Shown here one piece after another: positions 16,778 to 26,331 of a stretch of DNA of 64,000 bases (within the stretch, counting starts at the first letter, position 1; each line of letters starts with the position of its first letter). Both the position numbers and the translations under genes were made by a program. A model generated the notes under the pieces. That model saw only the letters and a list, made by a program, of their open reading frames with translations. It searched no databases and had not been told where the DNA came from. The stretch lies in the NCBI RefSeq assembly GCF_900116445.1, contig NZ_FPBH01000017.1, positions 62,001-126,000 of the forward strand, in the 5' to 3' direction. The stretch comes from Paraburkholderia aspalathi (GTDB lineage: Bacteria; Pseudomonadota; Gammaproteobacteria; Burkholderiales; Burkholderiaceae).

Positions 16778-17974
16778 TCACTGCCGTCCGAAAAGCTTCG
16801 CCAGCCTCTCGACCGCTTCTTCCAGCTTCGGCAGGGCAGTGGCATACGAGAGCCGGATGTAGTCCTTCGGCGCGTGCGTACCGAAGTCCATGCCGGGCAC
16901 CAGCACCACTCCAGCGTCGTGCAGCATCGCCTTCGTGAGCGCCGCGCTGTCTCCGGCCGCCGGATGCGCGACCGTGCGGCAATCGGCGTACACATAGAAC
17001 GCGCCGTCCGGCATCACCGGCACAGAGAAGCCCAGCGATTCGAGCGCCGGCGCAATGAAGTCGCGGCGGCGCTTGAATTCGAGGCGGCGCGCTTCGTAGA
17101 TAGCGATCGTTTCCGGTTCGAAGCAGGCCATCGCCGCATGCTGCGCGAGCGCCGACGCGCAGATGAACAGGTTCTGCGCGAGCTTTTCGAACGCGCCGAC
17201 CATGCCGGGCGGCACCACCAGCCAGCCCAAACGCCAGCCGGTCATGTTGAAGTACTTCGAAAAGCTGTTGACGGTGATGACGTCTTCACCGAACGAGAGC
17301 GCCGAGACGGGCTTCGCGTCGTAGCTCAGGCCCTGGTAGATCTCGTCGACGATCGTAAAGCCGCCACGCGCCCGCACGGCCTTAACGATGCGTTCGAGTT
17401 CAGCCGGTTCGATCGACGTGCCCGTCGGGTTAGACGGCGACGCCAGCAGCACGCCGCGGGTGTGTTCGTTCCACAGGCGTTCGACGTCGGCAGCGGTCAG
17501 CTGGAAGCGTTCGGCCGGCCCGCTCGGCACCATCACCGGCTTGCCTTCCGCAGCTATCACGAAGTGGCGGTTGCACGGGTAGCATGGGTCGGGCATCAGC
17601 ACTTCATCGTCGCGATCGACCAGCGCCGCGCAAGCCAGCAGCAGCGCGGCAGACGCGCCGGCGGTGACAACGATCCGCGAGGGATCGACGCTCACGCCGT
17701 AGAACTCGGCATAATGCGCCGAGATCGCCTCGCGCAGCGCGTGCAGGCCAAGTGCGTTCGTGTATTGCGTAACGCCGCGGCGCAGGGCGCTCGCGGCCGC
17801 TTCGATGACCGGCTCGGGTGCGGTGAAATCGGGTTCGCCGATTCCCATGTGGATGATGTCGCGCCCTTCGCGCTCGAGTAGCGCAGCTTCCTTGGCCAGT
17901 TCCATCACATAGAAAGGCTGGATGGCGTCAACGCGGGCAGCAAGCCGCACCAAGGGTTCGGTCACGGAGTTCAT
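16778..17974 (-). CDS. Class I/II PLP-dependent aminotransferase
   Basis: 398-residue fold type I transaminase. SNPTG (181-185), D210 in FTIVDEIYQG, PLP lysine K240 in NSFSKYFNMTGWRLGW and the substrate-binding arginine in YIRLSYA near the C-terminus are all present. The N-terminal IHMGIGEPDFTAPEPV is typical of the aspartate/alanine aminotransferase subgroup (Aat, AlaA/AlaC). The exact amino donor cannot be read from sequence. It is the last gene of the run ribB-ribH-nusB-this gene, 64 bases after nusB, and probably co-transcribed with it. Confidence 0.92.
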   Translation of the reverse strand: MNSVTEPLVRLAARVDAIQPFYVMELAKEAALLEREGRDIIHMGIGEPDFTAPEPVIEAAASALRRGVTQYTNALGLHALREAISAHYAEFYGVSVDPSRIVVTAGASAALLLACAALVDRDDEVLMPDPCYPCNRHFVIAAEGKPVMVPSGPAERFQLTAADVERLWNEHTRGVLLASPSNPTGTSIEPAELERIVKAVRARGGFTIVDEIYQGLSYDAKPVSALSFGEDVITVNSFSKYFNMTGWRLGWLVVPPGMVGAFEKLAQNLFICASALAQHAAMACFEPETIAIYEARRLEFKRRRDFIAPALESLGFSVPVMPDGAFYVYADCRTVAHPAAGDSAALTKAMLHDAGVVLVPGMDFGTHAPKDYIRLSYATALPKLEEAVERLAKLFGRQ

Positions 17975-18038
17975 ACGATCAAATCCAGTTCAGAAGCAAC
18001 AGCGGGACGGCGCATGGCGCGCTCGCCCCGCCTCAAGC

Positions 18039-18473
18039 TCAATGCTTGCGGGCTGCCTGCGTTTCGGCAGCGCGCAATTGCGCTGACAGCTTGTCCAGCA
18101 CGCCGTTCACGTACTTATAGCCGTCCGCGCCGCCAAACGTCTTGGCGAGTTCGACGGCTTCATTGATGACCACGCGATAGGGGATATCGAGGTGATTCTT
18201 CAGTTCGAACGCGGCGACCAGCAGCACGGCGCGTTCGACCGGCGAAAGCTGATCGATCGGGCGGTCGAGGCACGGTGCGATATCGGCGGAGAGCGCTTCC
18301 GAATCGCGGATCACGCCGTGCAGGATGGCGTCCAGATGTTCGTGGTCGGCCTTGTCGAAGCCCTGCGCGCCGCGCAGTTGCGCGTCGATTTCACCGCCGG
18401 GCGAACCCGACAGCAGCCACTGGTAAAGCCCCTGCGTGGCCAGTTCGCGGGAGCGTCGGCGTGCGCTCTTCAT
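18039..18473 (-). CDS. nusB: Transcription antitermination factor NusB
   Basis: 144-residue all-helical RNA-binding protein that joins NusE (ribosomal protein S10) on boxA RNA for rRNA antitermination. RRRSRELATQGLYQWLLSG and the C-terminal VVINEAVELAKTFGGADGYKYVNGVLD are diagnostic. The start overlaps the ribH stop by the ATGA arrangement at 18470-18473, so translation is coupled to ribH. The ribH-nusB pairing is common in proteobacteria. Confidence 0.96.
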   Translation of the reverse strand: MKSARRRSRELATQGLYQWLLSGSPGGEIDAQLRGAQGFDKADHEHLDAILHGVIRDSEALSADIAPCLDRPIDQLSPVERAVLLVAAFELKNHLDIPYRVVINEAVELAKTFGGADGYKYVNGVLDKLSAQLRAAETQAARKH

Positions 18474-18976
18474 GCCTCTTCCTCTTCTTCGTCTTCTTCC
18501 TCGTCGTCACCGCCGAGCTGCTCGAGCGCGACCGAGAGGTTCGCCATTTCGACGGCCACGCGCGCTGCGTCACGACCCTTCTCGGTCATGCGCGCGACGG
18601 CTTGTTCGTCGTTTTCGGTGGTCAGCACGGCGTTCGCGACCGGAATGCCGAAGTCGAGGCCGATGCGGGTGATGCCCGCGCCGCTTTCGTTCGATACCAG
18701 TTCGAAGTGGTACGTCTCGCCGCGAATCACCGCGCCCAGCGCGATCAGTGCGTCGAATTGCGCGCTTTCGGCGAGCTTTTGCAGCGCCAGCGGGATTTCC
18801 AGCGCGCCCGGCACGGTGACCAGCAGCACGTCTTCGCCGGTCACACCGAGGCGTTCGAGTTCTTCGATGCACGAATCCGCGAGACCGTTGCAGACGGGTT
18901 CGTTAAAACGCGCCTGGACGATGCCGATACGCAGTCCGTCGCCGTCGAGATTCGGTTGGTATTGTCCGATTTCCAT
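18470..18976 (-). CDS. ribH: 6,7-dimethyl-8-ribityllumazine synthase RibH
   Basis: Penultimate riboflavin enzyme: condenses the ribityl-pyrimidinedione with 3,4-dihydroxy-2-butanone 4-phosphate. 168 residues. Motifs are IGIVQARFNEPVCN, VTVPGALEIPLALQKLA and ALGAVIRGETYHFELVSNES, with the catalytic histidine in TYHFE. The last dozen residues form an unusual acidic tail (GGDDEEEDEEEEEA), not part of the catalytic fold. Sits between the ribB-type gene and nusB. Confidence 0.96.
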   Translation of the reverse strand: MEIGQYQPNLDGDGLRIGIVQARFNEPVCNGLADSCIEELERLGVTGEDVLLVTVPGALEIPLALQKLAESAQFDALIALGAVIRGETYHFELVSNESGAGITRIGLDFGIPVANAVLTTENDEQAVARMTEKGRDAARVAVEMANLSVALEQLGGDDEEEDEEEEEA

Positions 18977-19026
18977 GTGAATTCCGTAGTGTTTTGAGTT
19001 GGCGCTTAAGCGCGTGAATGGTCGGA

Positions 19027-20163
<1,137 letters not shown>

Positions 20164-20366
20164 GTTGGCGGAGTTTTTCGAAGAAAGCGCGTATTTTACG
20201 CCACGCGCGCCCTCAAGTCGCCTGGGCCGGATGGCATAGGCCGTTTGGCGAGGCACTTACGGCTGTCCGGCGGCGGTTTGACAGGGCGGCGTTGCTATAA
20301 TTCGCCGCGCCCGCGAAGGCCGCCTCCAGAAAACAACTTGCCCGCTAAACCCGTTCGAGAAAGATC

Positions 20367-22229
20367 ATGCCGCACTATCGCTCACGCACATCGACTCATG
20401 GCCGCAACATGGCCGGCGCCCGCGCCCTGTGGCGCGCTACCGGAATGAAAGACGACGATTTCGGCAAGCCGATCATCGCGGTGGTGAACTCGTTCACCCA
20501 GTTCGTGCCGGGCCATGTACATCTGCGTGACCTGGGCGCACTGGTCGCGAAGGAAATTGAAGCAGCCGGCGGTGTGGCCAAGGAATTCAACACCATCGCG
20601 GTGGACGACGGCATTGCCATGGGCCACGGCGGCATGCTGTATTCGCTGCCCTCGCGCGAGCTGATCGCCGACTCGGTGGAATACATGGTCAACGCGCACT
20701 GCGCCGACGCCATGGTCTGCATTTCCAATTGCGACAAGATCACCCCGGGCATGCTGATGGCCGCCATGCGCCTGAACATTCCAGTTGTGTTCGTGTCCGG
20801 CGGTCCGATGGAAGCGGGCAAGGTCAAATCGCCCACCGATGGCCAGGTGATCGCCAAGATCGACCTGATCGACGCGATGATCAAGGCCGCGGACCCCAAG
20901 ATCAGCGATGCTGAAGTGGCCGAAGTCGAGCGCAGTGCCTGCCCGACGTGCGGTTCCTGCTCGGGCATGTTCACCGCGAACTCGATGAATTGCCTGACCG
21001 AGGCGATTGGTCTCGCGTTGCCGGGCAACGGCACGATCGTCGCCACGCATGCATGGCGTAAGGGCCTGTTCGAACAGGCCGGGCGCCTCGTGGTGGACCT
21101 GTGCCGCCGTTACTATCAGGAAGAAGACGCGTCGGTCCTGCCGCGCAGCATCGCCACCAAGCAGGCATTCGAGAACGCCATGGCGCTCGACGTGGCCATG
21201 GGCGGTTCGACCAATACCGTGCTGCACCTGCTGGCTGCCGCGCAGGAAGCCGGCGTCGATTTCACGATGTCCGACATCGACCGCATCTCGCGCAAAGTGC
21301 CGTGCCTGTGCAAAGCGGCGCCCGCCACCGACAAATACCATATCGAAGACGTGCACCGTGCCGGCGGCATCCTCGGCATTCTCGGCGAGCTGGCCCGCGC
21401 GGATCTGCTGGACCTGTCGTGCGGCAACGTGCATAGCGGCACGCTGGGCAATGCCATCGCCAAATGGGACGTCGCCGGTGGTGCGGGTGAAGAAGCGCAG
21501 AAGTTCTTCCGTGCGGCTCCGGGCGGCATTCCGACTACCGTCGCGTTCAGCCAGGAAGCCACGTTCGCGTCGCTGGATACCGACCGCAAGACCGGCTGTA
21601 TCCGCAGCAAGCAGGACGCGTATTCGAAAGACGGCGGCCTCGCCGTGCTCTACGGCAACCTCGCGGAGAAGGGCTGCATCGTCAAGACCGCGGGTGTCGA
21701 CGAATCGCAATGGATCTTCTCCGGGCGCGCGCGCGTCTTCGAGAGCCAGGACGACGCTGTCGACGCCATTCTGGGCGACAAGGTCGTAGCGGGTGACGTG
21801 GTCGTGATCCGTTACGAAGGTCCCAAGGGCGGTCCGGGCATGCAGGAAATGCTGTACCCCACGTCGTATCTGAAGTCCAAGGGCCTGGGCAAGACCTGTG
21901 CGCTGTTCACTGATGGCCGTTTCTCCGGCGGTTCGTCAGGGCTCGTGATCGGGCATGCGTCGCCGGAAGCGGCCGAAGGCGGCACGATCGGTCTGGTGGA
22001 AGATGGCGATGTGATCGAGATCGACATTCCCAAGCGCAAGATGCATCTGGTGGTGTCAGACGACGAATTGGCGCGCCGTCGCGAGGCCATGGAGGCTCGT
22101 GGTGATAAGGCGTGGATGCCGGTGGATCGTGAACGCGTGGTGTCGCAGGCGTTGCAGGCCTATGCGGCACTGGCGACTTCAGCGGATCGTGGCGCCGTGC
22201 GGGACCTCTCGCAATTGAAGCGCAAGTAA
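20367..22229 (+). CDS. ilvD: Dihydroxy-acid dehydratase IlvD
   Basis: Iron-sulfur and Mg-dependent dehydratase giving the 2-keto acids that precede valine, leucine and isoleucine. 620 residues, the length of the E. coli type. Cluster ligands and active-site stretches are SNCDKITPG (C122), CPTCGSCSGMFTANSMN (C192, C195 region) and GRFSGGSSG near the C-terminus. The start MPHYRSRTSTHGRNMAGAR matches the family. It is transcribed away from the ribB operon across a 203-base gap. No leader peptide with runs of branched-chain codons was noticed. Confidence 0.97.
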   Translation: MPHYRSRTSTHGRNMAGARALWRATGMKDDDFGKPIIAVVNSFTQFVPGHVHLRDLGALVAKEIEAAGGVAKEFNTIAVDDGIAMGHGGMLYSLPSRELIADSVEYMVNAHCADAMVCISNCDKITPGMLMAAMRLNIPVVFVSGGPMEAGKVKSPTDGQVIAKIDLIDAMIKAADPKISDAEVAEVERSACPTCGSCSGMFTANSMNCLTEAIGLALPGNGTIVATHAWRKGLFEQAGRLVVDLCRRYYQEEDASVLPRSIATKQAFENAMALDVAMGGSTNTVLHLLAAAQEAGVDFTMSDIDRISRKVPCLCKAAPATDKYHIEDVHRAGGILGILGELARADLLDLSCGNVHSGTLGNAIAKWDVAGGAGEEAQKFFRAAPGGIPTTVAFSQEATFASLDTDRKTGCIRSKQDAYSKDGGLAVLYGNLAEKGCIVKTAGVDESQWIFSGRARVFESQDDAVDAILGDKVVAGDVVVIRYEGPKGGPGMQEMLYPTSYLKSKGLGKTCALFTDGRFSGGSSGLVIGHASPEAAEGGTIGLVEDGDVIEIDIPKRKMHLVVSDDELARRREAMEARGDKAWMPVDRERVVSQALQAYAALATSADRGAVRDLSQLKRK

Positions 22230-22281
22230 GGTGTAGTTGAAGCTTGGCTGACCGGCTCGCTGAGATAGGAGCCGTGAGGCT

Positions 22282-22308
22282 GGGCGGCGTCCGCAACGGA
22301 CGCCGCCC
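22282..22308. terminator. Strong inverted repeat, putative terminator
   Basis: Perfect 12-base stem GGGCGGCGTCCG (22282-22293) / CGGACGCCGCCC (22297-22308) with a three-base loop between the convergent ilvD and ribE genes. There is no T run on either side, so termination may be weak or factor-assisted. Confidence 0.5.
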
Positions 22309-22318
22309 GTCAATCCGA

Positions 22319-22954
22319 TTACTTCAAAGGCTGTTGTCCGTCCTGCGATGCCGAGAGCATCCGCTCTACATACCGCGCGATCAGATCGATCTCCAGATTC
22401 ACCTGCGAACCCTCGCGTAGATTCTTCAGCGACGTCACCTGTACCGTGTGTGGAATCAGGTTGATCGAGAATTCGCAGCCGTCGTCGCGATCGTTAACCG
22501 AGTTGACAGTCAAGCTCACGCCGTTGACCGTGATCGAGCCTTTGAAAGCCAAATAGCGGCCGATTTCACGCGGCGCCAGCACGCGCAGTTCGTGCGACTC
22601 GCCTACCGGCGCGAAACGTGTGACCGTGCCGAGACCATCGACGTGACCGGAGACGATATGGCCGCCGAGCCGGTCGTGCGCGCGCAGTGCTTTCTCCAGA
22701 TTCACTTCACCCTGCTCGCCGAGACCGACTGTGCAGTTCAGGCTTTCGCGCGACACGTCCACTTCGAACGAATGCGCGGTCTTTTCCACCACCGTCATGC
22801 AGGCGCCCTGGATCGTGATGCTGTCGCCGAGCTGCACGTCTTCGAGATCGAGGCCGCCGGCTTCGACGTTCAGGCGCACACCCGCGTCGCCATCCGTGCC
22901 GAGGGGTTTGACTGATTCGATGCGGCCCACCGCCGCGACGATTCCTGTAAACAT
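22319..22954 (-). CDS. ribE: Riboflavin synthase, alpha chain
   Basis: Dismutates two 6,7-dimethyl-8-ribityllumazine molecules to riboflavin. 211 residues made of two lumazine-binding repeats: the first begins MFTGIVAAVGRIESV, the second near residue 98 with GHIVSGHVDGLGTV. KGSITVNGVSLTVNSV is the second-repeat ligand stretch. It is 15 bases downstream of ribD and surely in the same transcript. No FMN riboswitch was found upstream of ribD or hemL. Confidence 0.96.
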   Translation of the reverse strand: MFTGIVAAVGRIESVKPLGTDGDAGVRLNVEAGGLDLEDVQLGDSITIQGACMTVVEKTAHSFEVDVSRESLNCTVGLGEQGEVNLEKALRAHDRLGGHIVSGHVDGLGTVTRFAPVGESHELRVLAPREIGRYLAFKGSITVNGVSLTVNSVNDRDDGCEFSINLIPHTVQVTSLKNLREGSQVNLEIDLIARYVERMLSASQDGQQPLK

Positions 22955-22969
22955 CGTGCTAATCCTTGA

Positions 22970-24139
22970 TCAATTCGAAGTTGGTTGGGGTGCGGGCTCG
23001 GTGCCGGTTTCGGGTGCCGGATCCGGCACGGCGCGGGGCACGAAGCGAGCAAGAATCCGCAGATCGTCGCCGATCCGGTCGACTGCGTGGAAGTTCAGTT
23101 GCGTGCGGCCGTCGAGCGTTTCGGGCGCGTTCAGATTGAACATGCTCATCGAGTCTACGCCAAGCAGGCTGGGCGCGAGATAGACCAGCAGTTCGTCGAC
23201 GCAGCCTTCGCGCAGCAGTGAACCGTTGAGCTTGTAGCCCGCCTCGACGTGCAGTTCGTTGACGTTACGCTCGCCGAGTATTTTCAGCATGGCGGGCAAA
23301 TCGACCTTGCCGGATGCGTTCGCCAGTTGCACGATCTCCGCACCGCGATCGCGCAGTGCGGCGGCTCGCTCGGTGTGACGCTCGTCGAGATTGCCGCAGA
23401 AAATCAGCGTGGGTGCGCCGGCCAGAATCTGCGCGTCAGGCGGCACGTCGAGCTGGCTGTCGATCAGCACGCGTTGCGGCTGGCGCGGCGTGTCGACGGC
23501 ACGCACGGTCATGCGCGGATCGTCTTCCCTGACGGTGCCGATGCCCGTCAGAATCGCCGACGCACGGGCGCGCCACGCATGACCGTCGGCGCGTGCCGCT
23601 TCGCCGGTAATCCATTGACTGACGCCCGACGGCAAGCCGGTGCGGCCATCCAGCGAGGCGGCCACTTTCATGCGCACCCATGGGCGGCCGCGCGTCATGC
23701 GCGACACGAAGCCGATGTTCAGTTCGTGCGCTTCGTTGGCGAGCAGTCCGCACCGTACTTCAATGCCGGCGTCGCGCAGCATTTTGAGGCCACGCCCGGA
23801 GACTTGCGGATTCGGGTCTTCCATCGCCGCGACCACGCGCTCGACCTGCGCCTCGATCAGCGCGTTGGCGCACGGCGGTGTGCGGCCGAAATGGCTGCAT
23901 GGTTCGAGCGTCACGTAGGCCGTGGCGCCGCGCAGATCATGGCCGCGCGAGCGCGCGTCCTTCAACGCGCGAACCTCGGCATGATCCTGACCGGCCGGTT
24001 GCGTGAAGCCTTCGCCGATCACCTCGCCGTTCTTGACGAGCACGCAACCGACGCGCGGATTCGGGTCGGTCGTGTACATGCCGCGCTTGGCTAGCGCGAG
24101 CGCGCGTTCCATATGGACGAAGTCGGTTTGCGAAAACAT
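22970..24139 (-). CDS. ribD: Bifunctional riboflavin deaminase/reductase RibD
   Basis: Diaminohydroxyphosphoribosylaminopyrimidine deaminase (N-terminal) and 5-amino-6-(5-phosphoribosylamino)uracil reductase (C-terminal). The zinc site is H53-A-E with C81 and C90 in LEPCSHFGRTPPC. The reductase half has WVRMKVAASLDGRTGLPSGVSQWITG. 389 residues, normal; about 30 C-terminal residues are Pro/Glu-rich tail (PDPAPETGTEPAPQPTSN). Order on this strand is hemL, ribD, ribE. Confidence 0.96.
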   Translation of the reverse strand: MFSQTDFVHMERALALAKRGMYTTDPNPRVGCVLVKNGEVIGEGFTQPAGQDHAEVRALKDARSRGHDLRGATAYVTLEPCSHFGRTPPCANALIEAQVERVVAAMEDPNPQVSGRGLKMLRDAGIEVRCGLLANEAHELNIGFVSRMTRGRPWVRMKVAASLDGRTGLPSGVSQWITGEAARADGHAWRARASAILTGIGTVREDDPRMTVRAVDTPRQPQRVLIDSQLDVPPDAQILAGAPTLIFCGNLDERHTERAAALRDRGAEIVQLANASGKVDLPAMLKILGERNVNELHVEAGYKLNGSLLREGCVDELLVYLAPSLLGVDSMSMFNLNAPETLDGRTQLNFHAVDRIGDDLRILARFVPRAVPDPAPETGTEPAPQPTSN

Positions 24140-24209
24140 CGGTGTCCGGTCGGGTACGGTGGCTAGGCAGTATTGAACCTGGGGTCAGGGGTTGCGTGTC
24201 TTACCGGCT

Positions 24210-25493
24210 TCAGGCCGCGAGCGAGGCGAACGCGCCGCGCGCCGCGTCGATTGTCGCGTCGATAATCGCGTCGTCGTGCATGATCGACACGAAGCCCGCT
24301 TCATAGGCCGACGGCGCGAAGTACACGCCCGCGTCGAGCATTTTGTGGAAGAACGCATTGAAGCGCGGCACGTCGCTCTTCGTGACTTCTGCAAAGCTGG
24401 TCGGGACCGACTCGGTGAAGTACAGGCCGAACATGCCGCCGAGCGAATCGGCCGCGAACGGCACCTTCGCTTCACGCGCGACATTGGCGAGACCTTGCGC
24501 AAGACGCGTGGTGCGGGCGGCGAGCGTGTCGTAGAAGCCCGGCGCCTGGATCAGTTGCAGCGTCTTCAGACCCGCGGCGACCGCGATCGGATTGCCCGAC
24601 AACGTGCCCGCCTGGTAGACGCCGCCGAGCGGCGCGAGGTGAGCCATGATGTCGCGCCGGCCGCCGAAGGCCGCCGCCGGCATGCCGCCGCCGATCACCT
24701 TGCCCAGACACGTCAGGTCCGGCGTGATGCCGTAGACCTCTTGCGCGCCGCCCAGGGCGACGCGGAAACCGCACATCACTTCGTCGAAAATCAGCACTGA
24801 GCCGTACTCGGTGCACAGGCGCCGCAAGGCTTGCAGGAATTCAGGCGTGGCGCGCACGAGGTTCATGTTGCCTGCCACCGGCTCGACGATCACCGAGGCG
24901 ATCTCATTGCCGAACGCCTTGAACGCTTCTTCGAGTTCCGCGACGTTGTTGTACTCGAGCACCGTGGTGTGCTTGGCGATATCGGCCGGCACGCCCGCCG
25001 AAGTCGGATTGCCGAACGTGAGCAGGCCCGAGCCGGCTTTGACCAGCAGGCTATCCGCGTGACCGTGATAGCAGCCTTCGAACTTGACGATGCGGCTGCG
25101 GTTCGTGAAGCCGCGTGCGAGACGCAGCGCGCTCATGGTCGCTTCGGTGCCGCTCGAGACCATGCGAACCTGTTCGATCGACGGGACCAGTTTGCAGATT
25201 TCTTCGGCGATTTCGATTTCGGATTCTGTCGGCGCGCCGAACGAGAAGCCGTTAGCCAGCACGCGCTGAACGGCTTCCAGCACTTCGGGATGGACGTGGC
25301 CGAGGATCATCGGGCCCCATGAGCCGATGTAATCGATATAGCGTTGGCCGTCCGCGTCCCAGAAGTACGCTCCTTCGGCGCGTTCGATGAAGCGTGGCGT
25401 GCCGCCTACCGAACGGAAGGCGCGGACCGGCGAGTTCACGCCGCCGGGGATGGTGCGCTGCGCGCGTTCGAAGAGGGTCTGATTATTGGACAT
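24210..25493 (-). CDS. hemL: Glutamate-1-semialdehyde 2,1-aminomutase HemL
   Basis: PLP enzyme that makes 5-aminolevulinate for tetrapyrrole synthesis. 427 residues; the PLP lysine is K265 in LGKVIGGGMPAAAFGG, exactly the E. coli position. Other motifs are SSGTEATMSALRLAR, FEGCYHGHADSLL and VIVEPVAGNMN. It is the first gene of the hemL-ribD-ribE run, with a 70-base gap to ribD. With hemN and hemW it is one of three heme-related genes in the window, none adjacent to each other. Confidence 0.97.
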   Translation of the reverse strand: MSNNQTLFERAQRTIPGGVNSPVRAFRSVGGTPRFIERAEGAYFWDADGQRYIDYIGSWGPMILGHVHPEVLEAVQRVLANGFSFGAPTESEIEIAEEICKLVPSIEQVRMVSSGTEATMSALRLARGFTNRSRIVKFEGCYHGHADSLLVKAGSGLLTFGNPTSAGVPADIAKHTTVLEYNNVAELEEAFKAFGNEIASVIVEPVAGNMNLVRATPEFLQALRRLCTEYGSVLIFDEVMCGFRVALGGAQEVYGITPDLTCLGKVIGGGMPAAAFGGRRDIMAHLAPLGGVYQAGTLSGNPIAVAAGLKTLQLIQAPGFYDTLAARTTRLAQGLANVAREAKVPFAADSLGGMFGLYFTESVPTSFAEVTKSDVPRFNAFFHKMLDAGVYFAPSAYEAGFVSIMHDDAIIDATIDAARGAFASLAA

Positions 25494-25584
25494 GATGATG
25501 GCTGGAATTTGGGTTGCGCAGCGGCGCGGATAGCCCGGAAGCGGCTGGCGCAGCGCTGGGATGAGTACAGAAATTGTACCGGAG

Positions 25585-26082
25585 TCAGCGTGAAGAGGTT
25601 TTGGGTTCGCCCATGCCTGCGGATGTGTCGAGCTTTGGCGGCTTGCGCTTGCCCGTGAGCTCGGCCCAGCGCTTCTCCAGCGCGCCTTCCGCCATTGGCT
25701 TGATCACGGTGCCTGAACTCTGCGCGTCCCATGTCTGCACCGAAAACGGATGCGTACGCAACATCTCGCGTGGAATCACGACACTCTCGTGTGCGTCGAC
25801 CAGCCAGTCGTAGACGAAGTCGATGCACAACCGGTAGCCGCGCTTCGTCGCCGGGTCGGGGACCTCGTACGGCGCGCGCGTTACGTAGCCCGAGCCGAAA
25901 ATGCCCTTGGGTTCCTGCGCGACACGGTGCAGGAACACGCGGTCGCCCGGCAGGATGCTGCGGGCAAATCCGCAACCCCACACATCAGCCACCGCTACGC
26001 CTGCGGCGACACGTTTCGCCACGTCGGGTAACTCGGGCCACGGCCATTTCTTGGGGCTCCAGATCAACAGGAAGGCAGTCAT
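25585..26082 (-). CDS. PUA/EVE-like domain protein, putative
   Basis: 165-residue cytosolic protein. TAFLLIWSPKKWPWPEL, GDRVFLHRVAQEPKGIFGSG and later SVQTWDAQSSGTVI look like the beta-barrel of EVE/PUA-like proteins, a fold that reads modified bases in DNA or RNA; this is a fold-level guess from motif resemblance. It ends with a basic, disordered tail (KRWAELTGKRKPPK...). ATG 26082 was chosen at the start of the fold. It follows 248 bases of divergent promoter space shared with the MFS gene. Confidence 0.55.
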   Translation of the reverse strand: MTAFLLIWSPKKWPWPELPDVAKRVAAGVAVADVWGCGFARSILPGDRVFLHRVAQEPKGIFGSGYVTRAPYEVPDPATKRGYRLCIDFVYDWLVDAHESVVIPREMLRTHPFSVQTWDAQSSGTVIKPMAEGALEKRWAELTGKRKPPKLDTSAGMGEPKTSSR

Positions 26083-26331
26083 GACAAGGTCGGAACAGGG
26101 CAGTGTGGAAGGCGTAGCGGACAGGTTTGTGTCACGCCCCGAAGCGTTCTGGCGGCAGCTTAACCGATCGACGGCGCGCTTGTCGCGGAGCATGAACGGC
26201 CCGTGATCATTCGAACCTGGACGCCTCGGACGGTTTAGCTGTCGCGTACAATCGAGGTCGTCAAGCTGCTGCTTTCCCTGTTTCACCGTGTGTCGCTGCC
26301 GATAAAGGCGCGGCGCTTCATCTGGATTCCC

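Noticed and set aside
15484..16995. 503-codon frame antisense to the lytic transglycosylase
   Set aside because: It crosses the terminator at 16712 and has no protein-like features.
20164..20366. FMN riboswitch before the ribB-type gene
   Set aside because: No RFN-like conserved blocks were seen on the - strand here, nor in 24140-24209 before ribD.
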